From an uncultured Chromatiaceae bacterium (GTDB taxonomy: Bacteria; Pseudomonadota; Gammaproteobacteria; Enterobacterales; Alteromonadaceae), in NCBI GenBank assembly GCA_946481195.1, contig CAMLNG010000298.1:1-5134 (forward strand): 5,134 bases of DNA. Direction: 5' to 3'. A model generated the notes under the pieces. That model searched no databases and was not told where the DNA came from. It saw nothing but the letters and a program-made list of their open reading frames with translations. The position numbers and the translations under genes were made by a program. Below are positions 1-5,134 of the stretch, piece after piece (the stretch's first letter is position 1; each line of letters opens with the position of its first letter).

Positions 1-900
1 ACCAGCGCGTCAGCCGCTTTAATCATTCTGGTTGGCTGGTTCCTGACCGACAGAGTGATAGAACCGCGGCTGAAACAGACGCAAGTTGACGGCGACCCGG
101 CCAATCTGCCGAAGCTGGATGCATTAACAGATGCTGAGCGCAAAGGCCTGCGCTACGCGACACTGTCGATGCTGGTTTCTGGTTTGTTATTGATTTGGTC
201 AGCTTCAGGTGCGGATTCCGCCTGGCGCGGTGCTGACGGCCTGTTGACCAGTGCCACCGCGCCGCTGATGCAGTCAATTGTCGGGCTTATCTTTGTGTTT
301 TTCTTAATTCCCGGAGTGGTTTATGGCTATGCCTCGGGCTCAGCGAAAAACCATCGCGCTATTGTGCAGGGCATGAGCAAAGCCATGTCCGGGATGGGGT
401 ATTACATCGTGATGGCGTTTTTCTGCGCCCAGTTTATTTATGCTTTTGGTCAGTCCAATCTTGGCGCTTTACTGGCAATTAAAGGCGCATTGGCACTGAA
501 AGAACTGGCGCTGCCACTCGGGGTGACCTTGGTTGGCATTGTGTTGCTGACCGCGTCAGTCAATTTATTGGTGGGTTCTGCCTCAGCGAAATGGGCACTA
601 ATTGGCGCCATTATGGTACCGATGTTGATGGAGCTTGGCGTGTCGCCAGATTTAACCCAAGCGGCATATCGTGTTGGTGATTCATCGACCAACATCATCA
701 CGCCTTTAATGCCCTACTTCCCGCTGATTGTGGTGTTTTGCCAGAAGTATGTGAAAACAACGGGTATTGGCACGCTCATTGCGCTAATGCTGCCGTTTTC
801 CGTATCTTTCCTGGTGCTGTGGAGCGCTTTCCTGTTGCTGTACTGGGCGCTGGGTATTCCGCTTGGGATCGGTGCGCATTACACTTTCCCGGCCCTGTAA
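1..900 (+). CDS. AbgT-family transporter, C-terminal part (5' end outside window)
   Basis: An open frame runs from base 1 to a TAA at 898-900, giving 299 visible residues; the start lies upstream. AbgT-family inner-membrane proteins were first described as p-aminobenzoyl-glutamate importers (E. coli AbgT), and the homologues YdaH and MtrF are reported as sulfonamide/folate-metabolite exporters, so direction and substrate are uncertain here. Family hallmarks, in visible-residue numbering, are the FGQSNLG segment (about 149-155), the GSASAKW motif (192-198), YRVGDSSTNIITP (223-235) and a hydrophobic C-terminal helix near 258-290. Spacing of N188, S195, W198, P216, R224 and D227 matches the substrate-path residues I recall for YdaH (N390, W400, P418, R426) and MtrF, implying about 200 missing N-terminal residues and a total near 500. 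It converges on the ABC permease and ends just before a strong terminator. The family call is secure; the substrate is not. Confidence 0.93.
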   Translation, partial: TSASAALIILVGWFLTDRVIEPRLKQTQVDGDPANLPKLDALTDAERKGLRYATLSMLVSGLLLIWSASGADSAWRGADGLLTSATAPLMQSIVGLIFVFFLIPGVVYGYASGSAKNHRAIVQGMSKAMSGMGYYIVMAFFCAQFIYAFGQSNLGALLAIKGALALKELALPLGVTLVGIVLLTASVNLLVGSASAKWALIGAIMVPMLMELGVSPDLTQAAYRVGDSSTNIITPLMPYFPLIVVFCQKYVKTTGIGTLIALMLPFSVSFLVLWSAFLLLYWALGIPLGIGAHYTFPAL

Positions 901-904
901 AAAT

Positions 905-944
905 AAAACGCCGGAACAGCCCAGTCAGCTGTTCCGGCGTTTTT
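905..944. terminator. Bidirectional intrinsic terminator between convergent genes
   Basis: Bases 909-920 pair perfectly with 928-939 in a 12 bp GC-rich stem around a 7-base loop (921-927). The stem is flanked by AAAA at 905-908 and TTTTT at 940-944, so four more A-T pairs can form. Read on the + strand the T run follows the hairpin; read on the minus strand the A run becomes the T run. It lies 4 bases after the AbgT-family stop codon and 25 bases beyond the stop of the minus-strand permease, so one element can end both transcripts. Seen directly in sequence; termination itself is inferred. Confidence 0.93.
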
Positions 945-969
945 GTGGTTGATTGTCAATGGGCCGGCA

Positions 970-1992
970 TTAACGGCCATCACCAGCCCAGCGGAACAAA
1001 GCGGCCGCTGCGGCTAAAAACCCCAGGCTCATCGCCGCCATCACGCCAAGTTGCACACTGACATCGGCAAAACCGGCGCCATCCAGCATCACAGCCCGCG
1101 CGGCGCTGACCAGATGTGTCAGCGGAAACAGCTGTGCAAACCACTGGACCGCTTCCGGCGCGCCTTCGAGGCTAAACCAGACGCCAGATAAAATCATCAT
1201 TGGCCAGCTGGTCATATTCAGCAGTCCTCCGGTCAGCTCTTCACTTTGCAGCCGGCTGGCAATTAATAGCGCTAACGCAATCATCGACAATGCGCCAAGC
1301 GCCGCCACCATTAACAGCAAAACATAACTACCCAGCATCATCAGGCCAAACAGCTGCTGACAGCTAATGAAGACCACTCCCGCGATCAGCAGAACTATCA
1401 CCAACCGCGACACCACCTGAGCGCCAACGAATTCCAGCGCCGTCAAAGGCGTAGCCTGTAGCCGTTTTAGTACCGAATTTTTCCGGTAACGCACCAGCAC
1501 ATAACCAACACCAAACAAACAGGAAAACATCATGTTCATGCCCAAAATACCCGGCAACACAAAATCGACATAGCGAATGGCCTGGCCAGTGACTTCCTCG
1601 CGCTTGGCACCGGGCCACTGTTGCAGCAGAATTTTTTCTACCAGATACCCTTTGGCTGAATCCGGATTGACCACATAGCGGTTTGCGGTCAAATCAATCA
1701 GCAAATCTATCTGATGATGCGCCAGCCGCTGTTTGGCCAGCGCTTCAGTCTGATAAGGCACAAACTCAACAAAACGGGTGTTCAGCAGCGGATGCTGGGT
1801 TTTGTCCAGCTGTGCACCTTGCTGTAAAACACCGACTTTATATTCGGCTTTGGGCGCGCCGGAGAACACAAAAGCAAAACCGGCTACCAGTAAAAACGGA
1901 AACAATAAGTTCCAGCCGAGCGCAGCCCGGTCGCGCCAGAACTCCAGATTGCGCGCTTTTAATACCGCAATAAAACGCCTGAAACTAAACAT
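970..1992 (-). CDS. ABC-2 type exporter permease subunit
   Basis: A 340-residue integral membrane protein, the presumed channel of an ABC exporter powered by the adjacent ATPase. The sequence shows a short cytoplasmic N-terminus, a first membrane helix at about 27-45, a hydrophilic stretch at about 47-140 likely outside the inner membrane, then five more hydrophobic segments near 143-167, 188-213, 217-245, 253-275 and 312-334. This is the usual ABC-2 topology. The conserved ABC-2 region is clear around 255-300: SWPMMILSGVWF (262-273), then a proline-bearing loop and FPLTHLVSAARAVML (289-303). Its ATG overlaps the ATPase stop by one base (TAATG on the minus strand), implying translational coupling and a 1:1 operon. 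Related ABC-2 systems export drugs, polysaccharides or other small molecules; nothing here fixes the substrate. The start is set by the overlap and a typical N-terminus. It looks complete and intact. Confidence 0.92.
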   Translation of the reverse strand: MFSFRRFIAVLKARNLEFWRDRAALGWNLLFPFLLVAGFAFVFSGAPKAEYKVGVLQQGAQLDKTQHPLLNTRFVEFVPYQTEALAKQRLAHHQIDLLIDLTANRYVVNPDSAKGYLVEKILLQQWPGAKREEVTGQAIRYVDFVLPGILGMNMMFSCLFGVGYVLVRYRKNSVLKRLQATPLTALEFVGAQVVSRLVIVLLIAGVVFISCQQLFGLMMLGSYVLLLMVAALGALSMIALALLIASRLQSEELTGGLLNMTSWPMMILSGVWFSLEGAPEAVQWFAQLFPLTHLVSAARAVMLDGAGFADVSVQLGVMAAMSLGFLAAAAALFRWAGDGR

Positions 1993-2918
1993 TATGCAGC
2001 CTCCGTAGTGACAGCGCTTAAGGCATGGCCGGTTAATTTCAGGAACAAATCATCCAGCGTCGCTGATTTCACCAACAAGCCCTGCAACGGCACTTGTTGT
2101 TGCAGCAGCGCCTGAATGCTTTGCTGCACGTCCGGCGTCTGAATGCACAGCTGGCCGCCTTGTACACTGACCTGCTGGCCCACCGGCATATGTGGCAGAA
2201 AGCCCGGATCTGGTAGCTGAAGCAAAGCGCCTTCAAAATGCTGCCTGAGCAGCGTCTGCGGTGACCCCTGCGCGATAATTTGGCCTTTGTCGACGATAAT
2301 CAGCTCATCACACAGCTGTTCGGCTTCGTCCATATAATGCGTGGTCAGAATGATAGTGCGGCCCTGCTGTTTGATGCGCTGAATTAACGCCCAAAAATTA
2401 CGCCGCGCATGCGGGTCAAGGCCGGTGGTCGGTTCATCTAAAAACAAGATTTGTGGCTGATTCACCAACGCAAGGGCCAGCAACAGACGCTGACGCTGGC
2501 CGCCGGACAATTTTTTATGGTCCTGCGTTAAAAAATCAGCCAGATCACAAAGCTGAATAAGCTCGCTTATGTTCGCCGGATTCGGATAAAAAGCGGCAAA
2601 CATCTGTAAGGTTTCTTCGACGGTTAAAAAATCCTGCAGGGCCGTTTGCTGGAACTGGACACCAAGTTGCTGAAAATGCCGGCGTGAGGCGATTTCGCCC
2701 TGATAATAAATAGCGCCGCTGTCTGGTTTGATAATGCCTTCAAGCATTTCCAGCGTGGTGGTTTTGCCGGCGCCGTTTGGCCCGAGCAGACCAAAGCACT
2801 GCCCTGCTTTGACACTAAAACTGAGGTTGTTCACCGCCTTCAGCGCACCATAACTTTTACATAGCTGCGACACCGCAAGCACTGCTGGCCCAGCCGACAC
2901 ATCTACTTCTACACCCAT
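1992..2918 (-). CDS. ABC-2 type exporter ATP-binding subunit
   Basis: A 308-residue cytoplasmic ATPase of the CcmA/DrrA-like group that energises the permease encoded directly downstream. All nucleotide-binding motifs are present in order: Walker A GPNGAGKT (46-53, K52), Q-loop glutamine near Q90, signature LSGGQRQR (137-144), Walker B ILFLDEP (157-163, catalytic E162), D-loop TGLDP (165-169) and H-loop H194. After the roughly 220-residue ABC domain comes a C-terminal extension ending in a SATLDDLFLKLTG segment (285-297), typical of ATPases paired with ABC-2 permeases. The ATG at 2918 is preceded by a strong Shine-Dalgarno sequence, supporting this start. It is the first gene of a two-gene minus-strand operon transcribed divergently from rsmE. 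The enzyme looks catalytically competent; its partner is evident, but the exported substrate cannot be read from the sequence. Confidence 0.95.
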   Translation of the reverse strand: MGVEVDVSAGPAVLAVSQLCKSYGALKAVNNLSFSVKAGQCFGLLGPNGAGKTTTLEMLEGIIKPDSGAIYYQGEIASRRHFQQLGVQFQQTALQDFLTVEETLQMFAAFYPNPANISELIQLCDLADFLTQDHKKLSGGQRQRLLLALALVNQPQILFLDEPTTGLDPHARRNFWALIQRIKQQGRTIILTTHYMDEAEQLCDELIIVDKGQIIAQGSPQTLLRQHFEGALLQLPDPGFLPHMPVGQQVSVQGGQLCIQTPDVQQSIQALLQQQVPLQGLLVKSATLDDLFLKLTGHALSAVTTEAA

Positions 2919-2924
2919 CCGAGG

Positions 2925-2932
2925 ACTCCTTT
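2925..2932 (-). promoter_or_regulatory. Ribosome binding site of the ABC ATPase gene
   Basis: On the minus strand this reads AAAGGAGT, with 7 bases between GGAG and the ATG at 2918. It is close to the consensus and decides the start of the ATPase gene over any internal start. Confidence 0.85.
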
Positions 2933-2939
2933 GTAGGTA

Positions 2940-2955
2940 CCCTTAGTGCCAAGGG
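2940..2955. promoter_or_regulatory. Imperfect palindrome, possible operator in divergent region
   Basis: CCCTT at 2940-2944 is mirrored by AAGGG at 2951-2955. An inner G-C pair (2946 with 2949) adds symmetry, so 6 of 8 base pairs of the 16-base element match. It sits between the two divergent start codons, where the -35 region of the rsmE-side promoter and the first transcribed bases of the exporter operon would lie. That is a sensible place for a repressor site. No regulator gene is visible in the window, and a match this short could arise by chance. Confidence 0.25.
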
Positions 2956-2957
2956 AC

Positions 2958-2966
2958 TGCTACCAT
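2958..2966 (+). promoter_or_regulatory. Candidate extended -10 promoter for rsmE-gshB-yqgE
   Basis: TGC followed by TACCAT matches an extended -10 (TGn plus four of six bases of TATAAT). It would place the transcript start near 2973, about 24 bases before the rsmE ATG. The base run at the -35 distance (about 2938-2943) is a poor match, so recognition would lean on the extended -10 or on an activator. Confidence 0.3.
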
Positions 2967-2970
2967 ATCA
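2962..2970 (-). promoter_or_regulatory. Candidate extended -10 promoter for the ABC exporter operon
   Basis: On the minus strand this reads TGA followed by TATGGT, an extended -10 with four of six bases of TATAAT. It would start a transcript near 2955, leaving a leader of about 37 bases that contains the strong ribosome binding site. The -35 region (about 2985-2990) is poor. It overlaps the candidate + strand promoter by five bases, so the two could compete for polymerase. Confidence 0.25.
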
Positions 2971-2996
2971 GTTTTTGCAGTTTCGAATCATATCTC

Positions 2997-3725
2997 ATGC
3001 GCACAATACGTTTATTTCAGCCCGGCACGCTGACGCCAGGCCAAACCGTGGCACTTTGTGAAGATGCCGCCAACCACGCCGGTAAAGTCCTGCGGATGCA
3101 GGCCGGTGAAGCTCTGGAATTATTTAATGGTGATGGCCAGAACTATGCAGCTATCATCACTGAAGTTGGTAAAAAGCAGCTGTGGGTGCAAATTCAAAGC
3201 GCGGCGGCAAATCCGGTGGAATCGCCACTGCAATTGCATTTAGGCCAGGGCATTTCACGCGGCGACCGGATGGATTTTGCCATTCAGAAAGCGGTAGAAC
3301 TGGGGGTCAGTGAAATTACCCCGCTGTTTACCGAACGTTGTGGTGTCAAACTCGATGCCGAGCGGCTGGAAAAAAAACGCGAACAATGGCAAAAAATTGT
3401 CATCAGTGCCTGTGAACAAAGCGGCCGCTCTGTGGTGCCACCGGTTCATCTGCCCGTGACGCTGGAAAAATGGCTGGCACAAGCAGACAATTGTCTGAAA
3501 CTGACCTTGGATCCCTGGACCTCCGCCACCATTAAAGAATTAATACCAACAAACAAGCTCAGGCTGGTGATTGGCCCCGAAGGCGGTTTTAGTGACCGCG
3601 AGGTAACTGCGACTACTGCGGCTGGTTTTCAGCCGGTGCGGCTTGGACCGCGGGTACTACGCACTGAGACGGCCGCACTGACAGCCATCGCGGCATTGCA
3701 ATTACAACTGGGCGACCTCGCCTGA
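2997..3725 (+). CDS. rsmE: 16S rRNA (uracil-1498-N3)-methyltransferase
   Basis: RsmE uses S-adenosylmethionine to methylate N3 of U1498 in 16S rRNA of the small ribosomal subunit. The 242-residue protein has an N-terminal PUA-like RNA-binding domain (about 1-70), including a family-typical NHAGKVLRM stretch (26-34), and a C-terminal SPOUT domain. The trefoil-knot cofactor motifs are plain: IGPEGGFSDRE (192-202) and LGPRVLRTETA (216-226). ELGVSEITPLFTERC (101-115) and EQSGRS (140-145) are also typical, with serine at 142 where many homologues have cysteine. ATG 2997 is chosen over the in-frame GTG at 2946 because it gives the usual family length and N-terminus (MRTIRLFQPG); the GTG version would add 17 residues lacking homologous character. 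The ATG lacks a clear Shine-Dalgarno sequence. It is the first gene of the cluster with gshB 15 bases downstream. Confidence 0.95.
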   Translation: MRTIRLFQPGTLTPGQTVALCEDAANHAGKVLRMQAGEALELFNGDGQNYAAIITEVGKKQLWVQIQSAAANPVESPLQLHLGQGISRGDRMDFAIQKAVELGVSEITPLFTERCGVKLDAERLEKKREQWQKIVISACEQSGRSVVPPVHLPVTLEKWLAQADNCLKLTLDPWTSATIKELIPTNKLRLVIGPEGGFSDREVTATTAAGFQPVRLGPRVLRTETAALTAIAALQLQLGDLA

Positions 3726-3727
3726 TC

Positions 3728-3733
3728 AAGGAG
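3728..3733 (+). promoter_or_regulatory. Ribosome binding site deciding the TTG start of gshB
   Basis: AAGGAG lies 7 bases before the TTG at 3741, ideal spacing. The next in-frame ATG (3762) would be 28 bases away and would remove seven conserved residues, so this site fixes the TTG start. Confidence 0.88.
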
Positions 3734-3740
3734 TAAGCTG

Positions 3741-4697
3741 TTGATAAAACTCGGCATCGTGATGGACCCTATCAGCGCCATCAATATCAAAAAAGATTCC
3801 AGTTTCGCCATGTTACTACAGGCACAAAGCCGTGGTTACCAGTTGCATTACATGGAAATGGCTGATTTGTATTTGCTGGAAGGCCAGGCCCGCGCCCGCA
3901 CCCGTTTGCTGCAGGTTGAACAAAATCCGGCGCGCTGGTATGAATTTCAGGGTGAACAGGACATCGCGCTGGGTGATCTCGATGTCATTCTGATGCGCAA
4001 AGATCCGCCGTTTGATACCGAATTTATTTACGCGACCTATATTCTGGAACGGGCTGAAGATGCCGGTACGCTGATTGTTAACAAGCCTCAGAGCCTGCGC
4101 GACGCCAACGAAAAGCTCTACACCAGCTGGTTTGCGCAGCACACACCAAAAACGCTGGTGAGTCGCGATGCCGCCCGGTTAAAAGCCTTTTATCAGGCTG
4201 AAGGTGATGTGATTTTAAAACCGCTGGATGGCATGGGCGGCGCATCGATTTTCCGCTTAAAACCACAGGATCCGAATGTCAGCGTGATCCTGGAAACCCT
4301 GACCGCGCACGGCACTATGTATGCGATGGCACAACGTTTTATCCCGGAGATCGTCGACGGCGATAAACGCGTATTAGTGGTGAATGGTGAGCCTGTGCCT
4401 TATTGTCTGGCGCGGATCCCGGCCAGCGGCGAAACCCGCGGTAATCTGGCTGCTGGTGGCCGTGGCGAAGCGCGGCCTTTATCAGAAAGTGACTGGGCCA
4501 TTGCCCGCGCTGTTGGCCCTGTGTTAAAAGCCAAAGGTCTTATTTTTGTCGGTCTGGATATTATCGGTGACAAACTGACCGAAATTAACGTCACCAGCCC
4601 AACCTGCATCCGCGAAATTGAAGCTGCTTTTCCGGTTTCAGTCACCGGCATGCTGTTTGATCAGATTGAAGGGTTGCTACAGGCGAAAAAAGCCTGA
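3741..4697 (+). CDS. gshB: Glutathione synthetase, ATP-grasp
   Basis: GshB performs the second step of glutathione synthesis in the cytoplasm: gamma-glutamylcysteine plus glycine plus ATP gives glutathione. The protein has 318 residues (E. coli 316). It has an N-terminal prokaryotic GSH-synthase domain (about 1-120; IVMDPI at 6-11, LMRKDPPFDTEF at 84-95) and an ATP-grasp domain. Residues that bind nucleotide, metal or substrate sit at E. coli numbering: K125, K160, the glycine loop GMGG (164-167), R210, R225, and the Mg ligands D273, E281 and N283. The ETRGNLAAGGRGE segment (231-243) is also intact. Translation begins at TTG, read as Met; the resulting MIKLGIVMDPI matches the E. coli N-terminus. 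It follows rsmE by 15 bases and precedes yqgE by 10, indicating one operon. The first-step enzyme gene gshA is not in the window. Identification is essentially certain. Confidence 0.98.
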   Translation: MIKLGIVMDPISAINIKKDSSFAMLLQAQSRGYQLHYMEMADLYLLEGQARARTRLLQVEQNPARWYEFQGEQDIALGDLDVILMRKDPPFDTEFIYATYILERAEDAGTLIVNKPQSLRDANEKLYTSWFAQHTPKTLVSRDAARLKAFYQAEGDVILKPLDGMGGASIFRLKPQDPNVSVILETLTAHGTMYAMAQRFIPEIVDGDKRVLVVNGEPVPYCLARIPASGETRGNLAAGGRGEARPLSESDWAIARAVGPVLKAKGLIFVGLDIIGDKLTEINVTSPTCIREIEAAFPVSVTGMLFDQIEGLLQAKKA

Positions 4698-4701
4698 GGA
4701 G
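4696..4701 (+). promoter_or_regulatory. Ribosome binding site of yqgE, overlapping the gshB stop
   Basis: GAGGAG spans the last two bases of the gshB TGA stop and lies 6 bases before the yqgE ATG at 4708. The overlap suggests that ribosomes finishing gshB help load onto yqgE. Confidence 0.8.
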
Positions 4702-4707
4702 TTCGCC

Positions 4708-5134
4708 ATGGATAGTCTGCAAAACCATTTATTAATTGCCATGCCAAGCCTGGATGACCCGCTGTTTGGCCGCAGCGTGACTTATATCTGCGAACATAAT
4801 GAAGATGGTGCTATGGGTATCGTCATCAACCATCCGTTGTCTGTCGACGTCGCAAGTTTACTCGAACAACTGGAAATTGAATTTGATGCCGGCTCTGACG
4901 CGGCAAAGCGCAAAGTCTGTGCCGGTGGCCCGGTGCAAAATGACCGCGGTTTTGTCCTGCATACGCCTAAGGCCGGCTTTACCAGCAGTATGCAGCTGAA
5001 TCAGGACCTGATGATCACCACATCAAAAGACATTCTGGAGCAACTGACCACTGATGATGCGCCGGAAAAGTTTATTCTGGCACTGGGTTATGCCGGCTGG
5101 AGTGCCGGCCAGCTGGAGCAGGAACTGGCGGAGA
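4708..5134 (+). CDS. yqgE: YqgE/AlgH family (UPF0301) protein, N-terminal part
   Basis: The first 142 residues of a YqgE/AlgH protein; the frame is open through the window end, and the E. coli protein has about 187 residues. No signal peptide or membrane helix is visible, so it is probably cytoplasmic. Family motifs are well kept: the N-terminal LLIAMPSLDDPLFGRSV (8-24) leading to YICEHN (26-31) and GAMGIVIN (34-41), then GGPVQNDRGFVLHT (73-86) and LGYAGWSAGQLE (126-137). The Pseudomonas homologue AlgH was linked to alginate regulation, but the biochemical role of the family is not settled, so no reaction is assigned. Its tight spacing after gshB indicates co-transcription. In E. coli the next gene is yqgF (ruvX), the likely continuation here. 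Confidence 0.95.
   Translation, partial: MDSLQNHLLIAMPSLDDPLFGRSVTYICEHNEDGAMGIVINHPLSVDVASLLEQLEIEFDAGSDAAKRKVCAGGPVQNDRGFVLHTPKAGFTSSMQLNQDLMITTSKDILEQLTTDDAPEKFILALGYAGWSAGQLEQELAE

Noticed and set aside
945..969. Short gap between the terminator and the permease stop
   Set aside because: I looked for a small RNA, repeat or second hairpin and saw none in these 25 bases.
738..1061. A 107-residue + strand frame running from the AbgT-family gene through the terminator
   Set aside because: It crosses the strong terminator hairpin and overlaps two well-supported genes, and its translation shows no domain character.
1364..1618. An 84-residue minus-strand frame inside the permease gene
   Set aside because: It is an alternative-frame shadow of an intact, well-recognised membrane protein gene and shows no start signal or family motif.
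2946..2996. N-terminal extension of RsmE from GTG 2946
   Set aside because: The extra 17 residues do not look like an RsmE N-terminus, there is no ribosome binding site before the GTG, and the ATG at 2997 gives the usual family length.
994..3429. An identical 16-base string, including a GCGGCCGC core, at 994-1009 and 3414-3429
   Set aside because: One copy lies in the permease gene (minus strand) and the other in rsmE (+ strand), in different frames and coding for unrelated residues. The flanks differ immediately and there is no third copy, so chance is the simplest reading.
3816..4142. A 108-residue minus-strand frame antisense to gshB
   Set aside because: It lies entirely opposite highly conserved gshB codons and shows no recognisable domain, so it is explained by the constraints of the + strand gene.
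4799..4999. A 66-residue + strand frame inside yqgE
   Set aside because: It is a +1 shadow of the conserved yqgE reading frame with no independent start signal.

Overview
The window reads as ordinary chromosomal DNA from a gammaproteobacterium. The strongest pointer is the order rsmE-gshB-yqgE on the + strand, the same order as in Escherichia coli, together with a glutathione synthetase that is nearly collinear with the E. coli enzyme. The balanced base composition and an AbgT-family transporter nearby fit an aquatic Alteromonadales-type lineage such as Rheinheimera or Alishewanella. That genus-level guess is recall of family resemblance, not a search.

Layout, left to right. Bases 1-900 (+) are the C-terminal part of an AbgT-family inner-membrane transporter whose start lies before the window. 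It converges on a two-gene minus-strand operon (2918 down to 970) encoding an ABC-2 type exporter: the ATPase comes first, then the permease, with stop and start codons overlapping as TAATG. A long hairpin with A and T tracts on its two flanks (905-944) sits between the convergent genes and should terminate transcription from both sides. A 78-base divergent intergenic region (2919-2996) separates the exporter operon from the + strand cluster. It holds candidate overlapping promoters and an imperfect palindrome.

From 2997 rightward the + strand carries rsmE (16S rRNA m3U1498 methyltransferase), gshB (glutathione synthetase, starting at TTG) and yqgE (AlgH/UPF0301 family, cut by the window end). 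The spacings are 15 and 10 bases, each with a clear Shine-Dalgarno sequence, so these three are almost certainly co-transcribed. The next gene outside the window is probably yqgF/ruvX, by analogy with E. coli.

Functionally the window combines housekeeping genes (rRNA modification, glutathione synthesis) with two membrane transport systems of uncertain substrate. All five coding regions look intact apart from the two cut by the window edges. I see no insertion sequence, CRISPR array, tRNA, rRNA, phage gene or toxin-antitoxin pair, and no convincing previously undescribed system. The points most worth a second look are the shared divergent control region, the TTG start of gshB, and the unassigned substrate of the ABC exporter.
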